A stretch of DNA of 64,000 nt from Gemmatimonadales bacterium UBA2982 (GTDB taxonomy: Bacteria > Gemmatimonadota > Gemmatimonadetes > Longimicrobiales > Gaopeijiaceae). Positions 46,655 through 55,872 of the stretch are shown here, piece after piece (within the stretch, counting starts at the first letter, position 1; each line of letters starts with the position of its first letter). The translations under genes and the position numbers were made by a program. The notes beneath the pieces were generated by a model, which was not told the origin of the DNA, did not search any database, and saw only the letters and a program-made list of their open reading frames with translations. The stretch covers positions 216,108 through 280,107 of the forward strand of contig DEAM01000005.1 in the NCBI GenBank assembly GCA_002347035.1, in the 5' to 3' direction.

Positions 46655-48418
46655 ATGAAGAACTTGAGCGTTCCCGTTCTGGCCCTGGCACTCCTTGTTA
46701 GCGCAGTCGCACCGGTAAGAGCACAATTCGACGAGGTGGGATCCATTGACTTTCCAACCTCCGTCACTGGTGAAGCGCAGCATTACTTTCTGCGTGGTGT
46801 CGCGATTCTTCACAGCTTTGGTTGGAAGCAGGCTATCGAGCAGTTCCACGCAGCTCAAGCGATTGATCCTGACTTCGCGATGGCGTATTGGGGTGAATCA
46901 CTCGCCTACAATCACCCTCTCAACTCTCGGATGGTGGTGGATCAGCCTCGTGAGGCTTTGGGCAGGTTGGCACCTACCCCTGCAGACCGTCTCGCTAAAG
47001 CACCGACAAGTCGTGAGAAAGGGTTGCTCTCTGCAGTGGAAGTTCTGTGGGGCGAGGGAGACCATGTTCAGAGGCGGATTGGCTACATGCTCGCCATGGA
47101 GCGGCTCTACGAAACATACCCGGACGACCCGGAGATCGCTGCTTTCTATTCACTATCCATGTTGAGCGCAGCTGGGGCAGTTCGCGCCGGCTACACCCCA
47201 CCCGCACCCATGATGATGCCGAGTGAAGACACCGACGCAGCGGATGCACACGGACAGCACGACATGCCCATGGACATACCTCTCGCCCTGCCGCGCCTTC
47301 CTGGTAGAACCGGCGCGGAGATCGCAGAGCGCCTAAGCGTCCGCGCAGGTGCAATCGCTCAAGGCCTATTCACTGACAACCCAGACCATCCCGGAGCTCC
47401 GCATTACATCATCCACTCGTTCGACGATCCCCTTCATGCACCTATGGCACTCGAGGCAGCGTACCGCTTTTCCGAAATCGCTCCTGCCGTCTCGCACGCA
47501 CGCCACATGCCCACTCACATCTTCATTCAGCTTGGTATGTGGGATCGGGTCTCAACTAACAATCAGTCTGCGTACGAAGCCGCGGCTGATCTTTGGGTGG
47601 CTGGCGACGATATGGGTGCTGGAGTACACGCTCTCGATTGGGGTCAATACGGCGACCTCCAATTGGGTAACTACGATAAGGCAAAGCTCTGGATTCGGCG
47701 CCTTGAGATGATGGCTAATGGTGGAGGCTTTCTAGGTCATAAGGAGCGAGGCGAACCCGGTCATCCTGGTATGGCCCGCGCGGTAAACACGCTGGACCTA
47801 GTGAAGGCTCGCTACGTGGTTGAAACAGAGGAATGGAGCATCCAACCCATAACCGAGGAGTCAACGGCGAACGAACTGCTGGCAACGGCACTCAGTGCCT
47901 ATCACCTCGATGACCAGGGTGCTCTAGGCCAAGCTGAATCCGCATTGGCCGACGCTGAAGGTCAGAGAGCTAACATTATTCATAAGCAGGTTAGCGCACT
48001 CTACCACGCCGGGATGGGACACGGGGACTACGCGGTAGAACTCATGCAAGAAGCTCAGGCAGCAGTAGAAGCTCTCCCACCGCCCCGTGGTGCAGCATCG
48101 CCAATTAAGCCAGTCCACGAGCTGTTTGGTGAACTCTTAATGGATCTTGGCCGCCCCGTTGAAGCAATTGAGAAATTCGAGGCGTCACTGCTCCGAATGC
48201 CAGAACGCCCTCGATCTCTTCTGGGACTAGGTAGAGCATTTGCCGCCACAGGCAATACCGTGATGGCTGGTCCATCTTATGAGAAGCTCGCCGAAATGTG
48301 GGCAGGTCATGAGGAGATACCAGGTATGCTGGAGGCCAGAGGCTTTTGGCGTATGTATCTTACGGGCCGGCACCATGGAGATATGGGCCCAATGGATTAT
48401 GCACGCCTAGGAATGTGA
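46655..48418 (+). CDS. Exported tetratricopeptide-repeat protein
   Basis: A 587-residue protein with a Sec signal peptide (VPVLALALLVSAVAPVRA) and helical repeats of TPR type along the length. Clear examples are YFLRGVAILHSFGWKQAIEQFHAAQAIDPDFAMAYW (about 45-80) and the C-terminal VEAIEKFEASLLRMPERPRSLLGLGRAFAATGN. His-rich stretches (HARHMPTHIFIQLGMWDR) are conserved in this widespread family of uncharacterised periplasmic proteins. The ATG at 46655 has GGAGG eight bases upstream, preferred over the frame's earlier ATG at 46640. Divergent from the ABC-F gene. The role is unknown, probably protein-protein binding. Confidence 0.85.
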   Translation: MKNLSVPVLALALLVSAVAPVRAQFDEVGSIDFPTSVTGEAQHYFLRGVAILHSFGWKQAIEQFHAAQAIDPDFAMAYWGESLAYNHPLNSRMVVDQPREALGRLAPTPADRLAKAPTSREKGLLSAVEVLWGEGDHVQRRIGYMLAMERLYETYPDDPEIAAFYSLSMLSAAGAVRAGYTPPAPMMMPSEDTDAADAHGQHDMPMDIPLALPRLPGRTGAEIAERLSVRAGAIAQGLFTDNPDHPGAPHYIIHSFDDPLHAPMALEAAYRFSEIAPAVSHARHMPTHIFIQLGMWDRVSTNNQSAYEAAADLWVAGDDMGAGVHALDWGQYGDLQLGNYDKAKLWIRRLEMMANGGGFLGHKERGEPGHPGMARAVNTLDLVKARYVVETEEWSIQPITEESTANELLATALSAYHLDDQGALGQAESALADAEGQRANIIHKQVSALYHAGMGHGDYAVELMQEAQAAVEALPPPRGAASPIKPVHELFGELLMDLGRPVEAIEKFEASLLRMPERPRSLLGLGRAFAATGNTVMAGPSYEKLAEMWAGHEEIPGMLEARGFWRMYLTGRHHGDMGPMDYARLGM

Positions 48419-48483
48419 GACAGCCCTTCCTGCCATGGGAACACTAAGGCTGCGCCAAGCTTGAACCTGGGCTAGATCCTCAA

Positions 48484-50412
48484 CTATTCCAGGTAAGTGT
48501 GGCCCTCGAGGCTGTCGTCCAGGAGTTGGCGCAAGCTTACGCCCTCTTCGGGCGTAAGCTGTCCCGCCCGAAGTGCCACCCTAATATCTTCGTGAAATTC
48601 CATTTGGATCTCGTCAGCATCGAACTGCACACGCCCAAGGACATCAGAGACCGAATCACCCTGCACGATCGTATCGATCCGCCAATGCCCGTCATCATCA
48701 ACCGACACGTGCACTGCATGAGAGTCCCCTAGGAGATTATGCAAATCTCCTAGAGTCTCCTGATACGCGCCGGTGAGGAAAAAGCCAAGGTAGTATGGCC
48801 TGCTCGAACGACCTCCTGACTCGGAGTTTGCTACCGGCGCGTGCAGCTCTAGGGCATCCTTGGAAGCACCTTCGGCTACAAACCTATCAACTCGCCCTTC
48901 GGAGTCGCAGGTGATATCAACAAGCACACCCCTCTGAGTTGGTCGTTCATTCAAACGATGAATCGGCAAAACCGGGAAGAGCTGTTCTATCCCCCAGGAA
49001 TCAAGGAGCGACTGAAAGACGCTGAGGTTGAGGAAGTAGATGTCCGCCAGACCATCTAGGAGACTATCTAGGCCATCCCGAAGCTCTTTAGGTGCAGACA
49101 GGACAACACTACAGGTCGCCCAAAACAGCTCCTCGCACACTGCCCTAGCCTCTATATTCATGTCCCCCAGCCTAAACAAGGCTGCGGCCTCTGCTAAAGC
49201 GTGCTCGGCATCCGCATAAGCCTGCAGGAGATCACCGTCCTGAGCACGTTCGTACGCGTTGTGAGCATCTATAAGAGGCTGTGGTGGGGAATCTTTTTGC
49301 AGCACCCGTTCTAGTAGCTCAGGGTTAAGGTCAGCCGGTAAGGTTCGACTCCCAATCACCTCGCATACCAAAAGGCTCGAGTGGGCTACCAGCCAGCGAC
49401 CTGACTCGCTCATTAGGTCAGGATGAGGCACCCCTTCCTGATCACAAATTGAACCGATCCCATGTACTACATCACGAGCGTACTGTTCTAGAGTGTAGTT
49501 GACTGAGCAAGCAGTAGCGGACTGTGTTCCGTCGTAGTCAATCCCTAAGCCCCCACCGATGTTGAGCACTTCGATCGGCACCTCTGCCTTCCGAAGCTGC
49601 ACATAGAGCTGTGCCAACTCACTAGCCATCACTTTAATTGCCCTGATATCAAATACCTGTGACCCCATATGGCAGTGGAGCATCCGGAATCCCGAAACCA
49701 AATCAGTTTTCTTTAGGTAATCGACCGCTTGCAGTATCTCTCCGGTAGTGAGCCCAAACTTGCCCCTAAGGCCCGAAGATCCAGCCCATCTCCCAACACC
49801 AGTCGCAGCTAGCTTTGCACGGATACCAAAGCGAGGCACTAACCCATGCCTTAGGGCTGAACTACTTATCCTCTCCAACTCATAAGCTTGTTCAACCACG
49901 GGGAAAACATTCCGGCCCATCTTTGCTGCCAGAGTCACAATATCGATATACTCAAGATCCTTAAATCCGTTACAAACGAGAGGCATCCCCTTCATGCCGC
50001 GGGTTAAGAATAGTCCCGCTAAAAGCTCTGGCTTGGAACCAACTTCAAGACCAAAACCAATCTCGTCTCCGAGGTCACGGATAACTTCACAAACGTGGCG
50101 TTCCTGATTGACCTTTAGCGGATAAACACATGAATACGAGCCGCCGTACCCCAGCTCTGAGATAGCTTGGTCGAAGCCATTCCTCAGTTCTGACATCCGG
50201 TGCCGAAGAATTTCTGGAAACCGGATTACGACTGGGGGAGAAACCTCTCTGCCCGCAAGTTCACGGGTAACCTCAAAAAGGTCTACTGCCCGGTCATCCA
50301 CGCTCGGATGGACCAGCAGGGTTCCCTCAGGACCAACACTAAAGTAGCCAGCCCCCCACTCGCCGACGCGATAAAGTCTCGACGAATCCTCGGGGCACCA
50401 GGAGGTGCTCAG
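48484..50412 (-). CDS. speA: Biosynthetic arginine decarboxylase, unusual start
   Basis: PLP enzyme decarboxylating arginine to agmatine for polyamine synthesis. The PLP lysine lies in VYPLKVNQERHV, with SGFRMLHCHMGSQ and NIGGGLGIDYDG also diagnostic. The first in-frame ATG/GTG/TTG is a GTG at 50301. However, the conserved family N-terminus (RLYRVGEWGAGYFSVGPEG) is encoded just upstream of it, through 50412. The only start-like codon there is CTG at 50412, with AGGAG four bases upstream. So either CTG is used or a frameshift or sequence error hides an ATG (see 50420-50470). The 643-residue length is normal. Confidence 0.88.
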   Translation of the reverse strand: MSTSWCPEDSSRLYRVGEWGAGYFSVGPEGTLLVHPSVDDRAVDLFEVTRELAGREVSPPVVIRFPEILRHRMSELRNGFDQAISELGYGGSYSCVYPLKVNQERHVCEVIRDLGDEIGFGLEVGSKPELLAGLFLTRGMKGMPLVCNGFKDLEYIDIVTLAAKMGRNVFPVVEQAYELERISSSALRHGLVPRFGIRAKLAATGVGRWAGSSGLRGKFGLTTGEILQAVDYLKKTDLVSGFRMLHCHMGSQVFDIRAIKVMASELAQLYVQLRKAEVPIEVLNIGGGLGIDYDGTQSATACSVNYTLEQYARDVVHGIGSICDQEGVPHPDLMSESGRWLVAHSSLLVCEVIGSRTLPADLNPELLERVLQKDSPPQPLIDAHNAYERAQDGDLLQAYADAEHALAEAAALFRLGDMNIEARAVCEELFWATCSVVLSAPKELRDGLDSLLDGLADIYFLNLSVFQSLLDSWGIEQLFPVLPIHRLNERPTQRGVLVDITCDSEGRVDRFVAEGASKDALELHAPVANSESGGRSSRPYYLGFFLTGAYQETLGDLHNLLGDSHAVHVSVDDDGHWRIDTIVQGDSVSDVLGRVQFDADEIQMEFHEDIRVALRAGQLTPEEGVSLRQLLDDSLEGHTYLE

Positions 50413-50419
50413 GACTCTC

Positions 50420-50470
50420 CTACTCGACGTTAAGTAGCTGAGCCGCAGTGAGCTCCGAAGCCACGGTCAT
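50420..50470 (-). CDS. Possible 16-codon leader (or out-of-frame speA start)
   Basis: ATG at 50470 opens a 16-codon frame (MTVASELTAAQLLNVE) ending in TAG 7 bases before the CTG that begins the conserved speA frame. It may be a coupled leader peptide, or the true speA N-terminus separated by a one-base indel. No strong ribosome-binding site precedes it. Confidence 0.3.
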   Translation of the reverse strand: MTVASELTAAQLLNVE

Positions 50471-50496
50471 AAAGTTATCTGCCGCTCCTGTGCCGA

Positions 50497-51162
50497 TTAC
50501 TTATCACCAGGCTGCGGAACGATGCGAATGTATGGCAACGGCTGATCCCAGCCTCCCGGGAAGCGCCTACTTGCCTCCTCATCCGACACGGCAGGAGAGA
50601 TGATCACGTCGTCTCCTGGTTGCCAGTTCGCCGGCGTCGCTAACTGCTGCTGCGCAGTAAGCTGACACGAGTCGAGGAGACGGAGGATCTCCGCAAAGTT
50701 ACGCCCGCTGCTCATTGGATATGTGAGGGTCGCCTTGATCTTCTTGTCCGGCCCTATAACGAATACCGAACGAGCGGTCGCATTATCGGCAGGTGTGCGA
50801 CCAGCACAGGTATCACCCGCGCCAGATGGCAACATGTCATATGCTTTAACTACTTCAAGATTCGGGTCACCAATCAATGGGTACCCTACTGCGTGCCCTT
50901 GACTGGCTTCGATGTCCTTTGACCATGCCTCGTGGTCATTAACTCCATCCACACTGACACCGATGACCTTACAGTTCCTAGCCTCAAATTCTCCTTGAAG
51001 CCCTGCCAATGCGCCAAGTTCAGTCGTGCATACTGGCGTAAAGTCCTTGGGGTGTGAGAAAAGAAGAGCCCACCCTTCTCCAATCCAGTCGTGGAAATTG
51101 ATCCTGCCCTGGGTGGTCTCAGCAGTAAAGTCAGGTGCGGTATCGTTGATTCGCAGTGCCAT
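50497..51162 (-). CDS. 1-Cys peroxiredoxin (Prx6 type)
   Basis: A 221-residue thiol peroxidase. The peroxidatic cysteine lies in FSHPKDFTPVCTTEL. A Prx6-type C-terminal domain (PGDDVIISPAVSDEEASRRFPGGW) follows an extended middle region. Another Cys in GAGDTCAGRTP is not at the classical resolving position, and a third (LLDSCQLT) is of uncertain role. The protein reduces peroxides in the cytoplasm. The ATG at 51162 has GGAGG four bases upstream and is preferred over an earlier start at 51186. Monocistronic on the minus strand. Confidence 0.93.
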   Translation of the reverse strand: MALRINDTAPDFTAETTQGRINFHDWIGEGWALLFSHPKDFTPVCTTELGALAGLQGEFEARNCKVIGVSVDGVNDHEAWSKDIEASQGHAVGYPLIGDPNLEVVKAYDMLPSGAGDTCAGRTPADNATARSVFVIGPDKKIKATLTYPMSSGRNFAEILRLLDSCQLTAQQQLATPANWQPGDDVIISPAVSDEEASRRFPGGWDQPLPYIRIVPQPGDK

Positions 51163-51237
51163 TTCTCCTCCGTCGAGCGTCTTCAAAGGGGGGGCGGAAT
51201 TCTAAGATGTGTTAGCCCACTGTCACAGGTGTCCCTG

Positions 51238-51750
51238 CTACTCGTCCGCGGCGTATCTGATAGAATGGGCAGAGATTTCCTTCACCAGAAAATCCTGATG
51301 CAGTCGGTTAAGTTGCCTGACGTGTCTATGGTCATGCTCCACCCATGACGTGAGCAGATCACCCGCTGTGATGACACCTAACCCAAGATGCTCGTAGGCC
51401 AAATTCCAGTCAGGCGCCTCCAGCTCCTGAAGAAAGGCGAGCGACTCGTGACGACGAGTAAGAAATCTGTCCAGTGACTTATCAAGTGAGCGACTGTTGT
51501 AACTGCGCTCTTCTAGCCAGCCCTTGGGATCAATGGGTGGCCAGGGTTCGTAAGGTCGATTTAGAGTACAGTCGAGCCGCCTGCGGAAGTCTTCAACCTC
51601 CTTGTCGGCCAGATGGTTCACTACTTCTAGTATTGACCACTGGCTCGGCTCCGGTTTCCAGCGAGCCTGGCCATCTTCAACTCCAGTTACGAGTGCAGAA
51701 ATAGCATCTGCGTTGGCTTGCAACCGAATTAGAATCAGAGGAAAAAGCAT
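51238..51750 (-). CDS. DinB-family metal-binding protein
   Basis: A 170-residue four-helix DinB/YfiT-like protein. The three metal-binding histidines are supplied by VVNHLADKEVEDF (helix 2) and WVEHDHRHVRQLNRL (helix 4). The SQWSILEVVNHL motif is typical. Many relatives are mycothiol- or bacillithiol-dependent enzymes or stress-induced proteins of unknown reaction. The substrate cannot be inferred. It lies on the minus strand after the aldo/keto reductase, with about 130 bases between genes. Confidence 0.88.
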   Translation of the reverse strand: MLFPLILIRLQANADAISALVTGVEDGQARWKPEPSQWSILEVVNHLADKEVEDFRRRLDCTLNRPYEPWPPIDPKGWLEERSYNSRSLDKSLDRFLTRRHESLAFLQELEAPDWNLAYEHLGLGVITAGDLLTSWVEHDHRHVRQLNRLHQDFLVKEISAHSIRYAADE

Positions 51751-51881
51751 CGCTCTCAGGCTATCGGAGCTCTATTCAAAGAGGTCAGGGTTACCGGGGA
51801 TAGGATGAGGAAATAAGGCTAGAGTTAGGCTGGTATAACTATCGCCAGTCACGATTTTAAGGCCTCGATTAACTTGTGATT

Positions 51882-52808
51882 CTAAAGATTGGAGAGCAGC
51901 TGCCGGATGCTCCGGCGCTGCGATTCATCAGGCAGACCACCAAACCCGCCCTCAATGTTCTCAATCATATGGTCTGGGTTAGTGGTCTCAGTAAGCACGC
52001 ATGTAACAGCTCGATTTGAAAGGATGTACTTCAGGGAGAGTTGCGCCCAAGTATGGCAATCGAAATCAGCTGTCCAGTCCGGCAGCTTTTGCCCACCAAC
52101 GCGACCGAAATAGGACCCATTCATGAATGGACGATTGATAATCGTGGGTATACCCATGTCTTCTGCCAGAGGAAGGACCCGTTCCTCAGCCCCAGGCTCA
52201 AGGGGCGAATAATTCACATGGATGAAGTCTGGTGATTCCCTTCGCATGAACTGCTCAAGACGGTCAAAGTTCCTATAATTGGATACAGTCACACCTATAT
52301 ACGATGTTTGCCCTTCGTCCTTCCACTCCTTAAGACGAGGCCAGTGGTGCTCAAGACCGTTGAGACTCTCGACCTGAATCAGGTCGACCCTTCGACGGCC
52401 GAAGAGACGCATAGTCTGTTCGTGCTGCCTAATGCCTTCCTCAGCATTCGGTGTATTCACCTTGGTCGCAAGAAAGATATTTTCCTGGATGGCCGGTACT
52501 TGCATCACATCACGGCCGAAGGCTTCATCAATCTCAGTAGTGCGAATCGACGTATCAACGACCCGCCCTCCACGATCAAGAAGTGACTGGATAACGCTTA
52601 TTATTGGCTCCGAGCCTTGGCTCAGAATCTCCAGTACACTCTTGGAAGATCCGAAACCTACTATAGGGAGTGACTCACCAGTTCCTGGGATGGGACGTGT
52701 AGGTAGCCTCTCCTGGGGAAGTAGTCCGGGCGGCAGTGACATGAGAGCGCCCAAGCCGCCAACTTGTCCAAGAAAATTGCGTCGGGTCCAATTAGGGAGT
52801 TTCAACAT
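51882..52808 (-). CDS. Tat-exported aldo/keto reductase
   Basis: A 308-residue AKR-family TIM-barrel protein with an N-terminal twin-arginine signal (WTRRNFLGQVGGLGAL). The AKR pattern includes LPIVGFGSSKS, VVDTS (the catalytic Asp position), VDLIQVES and YIGVTVSNY. The usual catalytic Tyr is not apparent at the expected place after VVDTS (IRTTEIDEAFG), which may mean altered chemistry. Periplasmic export is unusual for an NADPH enzyme but is seen in this uncharacterised subgroup. It is divergent from the CitE-like operon. Confidence 0.82.
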   Translation of the reverse strand: MLKLPNWTRRNFLGQVGGLGALMSLPPGLLPQERLPTRPIPGTGESLPIVGFGSSKSVLEILSQGSEPIISVIQSLLDRGGRVVDTSIRTTEIDEAFGRDVMQVPAIQENIFLATKVNTPNAEEGIRQHEQTMRLFGRRRVDLIQVESLNGLEHHWPRLKEWKDEGQTSYIGVTVSNYRNFDRLEQFMRRESPDFIHVNYSPLEPGAEERVLPLAEDMGIPTIINRPFMNGSYFGRVGGQKLPDWTADFDCHTWAQLSLKYILSNRAVTCVLTETTNPDHMIENIEGGFGGLPDESQRRSIRQLLSNL

Positions 52809-52921
52809 AGTATCTCGCTTGCTTTAACTAACTGCACGACATAGCGAGAGCCTTTGACAGACGCAACAGGTTAACCTTGACCCCTTCTCAACAAGAACGG
52901 ATCCTGCCATGCAGGAGCACC

Positions 52922-53794
52922 ATGAACCCCGGTCGGAGGGACCCCATCTCAGACTCAATATTCGCAAAACCCCATTGCCTTCTTTTCTTTCCAGGCACCC
53001 ATCCCGAGATGTACATGAAGGCGATCGCCTCTTCAGCCGAACATGTGTGCATGGACCTTGAAGATGCGGTCACCCCTGAGTCCAAGGCGGAAGCACGCGC
53101 AGCCGCAAAAGCCGTCTTACAGAAGACCGACTTAGACCTCGCACGGTTTATCCTGCGGATCAACCCACTTAACTCGACTGAGGGTGCCCTAGATAGAGAA
53201 ATGCTAGAAAAGGTTGCTCCAGAACTCGCGATCAACCTTATGGTCCCTAAGGTTGACTGTAGCAAAGAACTCGAAGCTTTCCGCGAATCACTCAAAGAGA
53301 GCCGCATCTTTGCCACTTTCATTGCGGTAATCGAATCAGCCCTCGGCGTTGACAACGCTAGAGAGATCGCGGCTACTGCTTCGGGGCTTCTTTTCGGAGG
53401 CCTAGACCTCAGTATGGAACTAGGGATTGCCTTGGACTGGGAGGCCTTACTTTATGCGAGGTCCCGCGTTGTTTTGGCTGCTCAGATGGGCGGGATTAGA
53501 GCAATTGATATGCCCTACCTCCAGCTTGCTGACCTGGAGGGGTTACGAAAAGAGTCAGAAGCAGCACGCAAGCTCGGCTTCGTCGGTAAGGCCGTGATTC
53601 ATCCGCAGCATATCACGACCGTGCATGAGGTGTTTTCTCCCAGTGACAGTGAAATCGCCCGAGCCCGCCGAGTGCTTGAGGCTTTGGAGCATGAACAGGA
53701 TGGTGTCTTCATATTGGACGGCGTGATGGTAGATCGCCCTGAGATCAAGGCCGCCACATCTATCGTAGCGTGGGCAGATGAACATGAGCGATGA
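52922..53794 (+). CDS. CitE/HpcH-family acyl-CoA lyase
   Basis: A 290-residue TIM-barrel lyase of the citrate-lyase-beta/malyl-CoA/citramalyl-CoA lyase family. Motifs are LFFPGTHPEMYMKA, VCMDLEDAVTPESKAEAR, the Glu metal ligand in VIESALGVDNA, the Asp ligand in LLFGGLDLSMELG and KAVIHPQHI. ATG at 52922 has AGGAG four bases upstream; an earlier TTG (52877) is less likely. The downstream acyl-CoA dehydrogenase gene overlaps by 17 bases. The gene set matches citramalyl-CoA lyase (Ccl) clusters, though malyl-CoA or methylmalyl-CoA cleavage remains possible. Confidence 0.87.
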   Translation: MNPGRRDPISDSIFAKPHCLLFFPGTHPEMYMKAIASSAEHVCMDLEDAVTPESKAEARAAAKAVLQKTDLDLARFILRINPLNSTEGALDREMLEKVAPELAINLMVPKVDCSKELEAFRESLKESRIFATFIAVIESALGVDNAREIAATASGLLFGGLDLSMELGIALDWEALLYARSRVVLAAQMGGIRAIDMPYLQLADLEGLRKESEAARKLGFVGKAVIHPQHITTVHEVFSPSDSEIARARRVLEALEHEQDGVFILDGVMVDRPEIKAATSIVAWADEHER

Positions 53795-54935
53795 ACTAGA
53801 AGCAGAACTCCGGGAACAGGTTCGTAAGCTTTGTAAGCGCTATCCTGAGGACTACTGGCAAGAACATGACCGGGCTCGCACGTACCCAGAAGAGTTCGTC
53901 AACGAGTTAACTGATGCGGGCTACCTCGCTTGTCTAATCCCAGAGACATATGGCGGTTCGGGCCTCGGTATGCGCGAGGCCGCTGCTATCCTAGAAGAGA
54001 TAAACCGGTCCGGGGGAAGTGCCGCTGGCTGCCATGCACAGATGTATACTATGGGCACACTACTGCGCCACGGTTCTGACGAACAGAAGGAGCGATGGCT
54101 ACCCCAAATCGCCTCAGGAGCCCTGCGACTGCAGGCGTTCGCTGTAACCGAACCTGACGCCGGGTCCGACACGACCAGCATTTCGACGTTCGCTGAGCGG
54201 GACGGGGACCGCTACATCGTGACAGGAAAAAAGACCTTCATATCAAGAGTTCAGCAGTCAGATTTGATGGTTCTGCTCGCAAGAACCACTCCTCGGGAAA
54301 AGGTGACCAAGCGCACGGCCGGTCTAAGTGTCTTTGTCGTTGACCTGCGTGACGCTGGAGACGCGGTGCGCGTTCAATCTGTTGAGACAATGATCAATCA
54401 CGAGACTAACGAGGTGTTCTTCGACGGTCTCGAGGTGCCTGCCGAGAATCGGATTGGAGAGGAAGGAGAAGGATTCGCTTACATCCTTAGCGGCATGAAC
54501 GCTGAGCGTATACTGCTAGCATCTGAGTCCATTGGAGATGCACTATTCTTCATCGACCGATGCCAAATTTATGCGAACGAGCGAATCGTATTCGACCGGC
54601 CAATCGGGCAGAACCAAGGTGTCCAGTTTCCAATCGCTGAAGCATACATCCGGACAAAGGCAGCCACCGCAATGCGTGACCAGGCAGTAGCTCTGTACGA
54701 CGGTGGAGAGCCCTGCGGGCCAGCAGCAAACATGTGCAAGCTTCTGGCCTCTGAGGCTGCTTGGGAAGCCGCAAATGTTGCCATGGACACCTTTGGGGGA
54801 TACGGAATGGCAGTGGAATTCGGAGTTGAAAGAAAGTTCCGTGAGGCGAGGCTCTACTTGGTGGCGCCTGTCGCTAACAATCTCATCTTGAGTTACGTAG
54901 GACAGCACCTGCTCGACTTACCTCGATCATTTTGA
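53778..54935 (+). CDS. Acyl-CoA dehydrogenase
   Basis: A 385-residue FAD-dependent acyl-CoA dehydrogenase. Motifs are the helical N-terminus, FAVTEPDAGSDT and the FAD-binding ITGKKTFIS-like VTGKKTFIS. Helix G is NAERILLASESIG and the C-terminal signature is FGGYGMAVEFGVERKFREARLY. The C-terminal Glu of medium-chain enzymes (YEGT) is replaced by VAPVANNL. A Glu in helix G (AER), as in isovaleryl- and long-chain-CoA dehydrogenases, could be the base. A homologue of this subgroup is present in the Pseudomonas itaconate operon. Overlap with the lyase gene implies coupling. Confidence 0.9.
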   Translation: MNMSDELEAELREQVRKLCKRYPEDYWQEHDRARTYPEEFVNELTDAGYLACLIPETYGGSGLGMREAAAILEEINRSGGSAAGCHAQMYTMGTLLRHGSDEQKERWLPQIASGALRLQAFAVTEPDAGSDTTSISTFAERDGDRYIVTGKKTFISRVQQSDLMVLLARTTPREKVTKRTAGLSVFVVDLRDAGDAVRVQSVETMINHETNEVFFDGLEVPAENRIGEEGEGFAYILSGMNAERILLASESIGDALFFIDRCQIYANERIVFDRPIGQNQGVQFPIAEAYIRTKAATAMRDQAVALYDGGEPCGPAANMCKLLASEAAWEAANVAMDTFGGYGMAVEFGVERKFREARLYLVAPVANNLILSYVGQHLLDLPRSF

Positions 54936-54942
54936 ATTAGTT

Positions 54943-55800
54943 ATGGGCAACAACCTGAACGGGTGGATCGACAGAGAACTCGTCGAGCACGACTTCATCT
55001 CTCTAGATCGCGCACGTTTACTAGCGACCACCCTGGGCCGCGAATCTACTGAGCTTGCCGATGGAGAACCCCTGCCTGCAGGATGGCATCTGATCTACTT
55101 CAACTCGGCTGTGGCCGGCTCAGAGCTCAGTGCCGATGGGCACGCGCACCGCGGCAGTTTTCTTCCTCCAATCCCACTTCCTCATCGTATGTGGGCGGGA
55201 GGTAGTTTTCATTTCCTCGGGCCACTAAAAATAGGGGCAAGTGTCCGTCGGACGTCGACCATTAAATCAATCAGTGAAAAGCAAGGTCGTTCGGGTCGAC
55301 TCGTTTTCGTCACCGTCCGTCAGCTGATTTCACAGGCCGACACGACTGTGATAGACGAGGAAAAGGTATTGGTCTTTCGCAATGCGAGTGGTTCCAGTGG
55401 TGTTGATGCCCGACCATCTCCTCAGTTGCCGAAAGAGCCCATCTGGGATGAGCCATTCATCGCAGACGAGGTCACGCTCTTCCGCTTTAGCGCACTCACT
55501 TTCAATAGCCACCGTATACACTACGACCATCCCTATGTGACTGACGTGGAAGGTTATCCGGGTCTAATTGTCCACGGTCCGCTACTGGCACTACTTATCG
55601 CCGATAACGGCGTTCGCCGCCTGGGCCATCGAAGTCCACCGGCAGGCTTAACCTTCAAATATCGGTCGGTGCAGCCTCTATTTTGCAACGAGAGCATACG
55701 CATCTGTGGCGATGCTCGGCAAACACCGATGCGTCTCTGGGCCGCGCATAAGGGTCGCGGAGTGGCAACTGAAGCTACTCTAGAGTTTGAGTCCGGCTGA
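54943..55800 (+). CDS. MaoC/HTD2-type acyl-CoA hydratase (itaconyl/mesaconyl-CoA class)
   Basis: A 285-residue double hot-dog hydratase of the Meh/Ich/HTD2 type. The N-terminal domain covers about 1-130. The second domain carries the hydratase-2-like motif FSALTFNSHRIHYDHPY with EGYPGLIVHGPLLALL. This is the signature of mesaconyl-C4-CoA and itaconyl-CoA hydratases rather than fatty-acid enzymes. It follows the dehydrogenase by 7 bases. With the CitE-like lyase it would hydrate itaconyl- or mesaconyl-CoA to citramalyl-CoA and then cleave it to acetyl-CoA and pyruvate. No dedicated CoA-transferase for this substrate is nearby. Confidence 0.85.
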   Translation: MGNNLNGWIDRELVEHDFISLDRARLLATTLGRESTELADGEPLPAGWHLIYFNSAVAGSELSADGHAHRGSFLPPIPLPHRMWAGGSFHFLGPLKIGASVRRTSTIKSISEKQGRSGRLVFVTVRQLISQADTTVIDEEKVLVFRNASGSSGVDARPSPQLPKEPIWDEPFIADEVTLFRFSALTFNSHRIHYDHPYVTDVEGYPGLIVHGPLLALLIADNGVRRLGHRSPPAGLTFKYRSVQPLFCNESIRICGDARQTPMRLWAAHKGRGVATEATLEFESG

Positions 55801-55872
55801 CAGCTCGTGAAGACGCTCCCCCCGATACCTCCTTATACCCGTGTCTGAGAGCAAAAAAACAGCTAGACCAGT

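Noticed and set aside
49553..49600. Frameshift inside speA
   Set aside because: The body of the gene keeps the family order without interruption; the oddity is confined to the start region.
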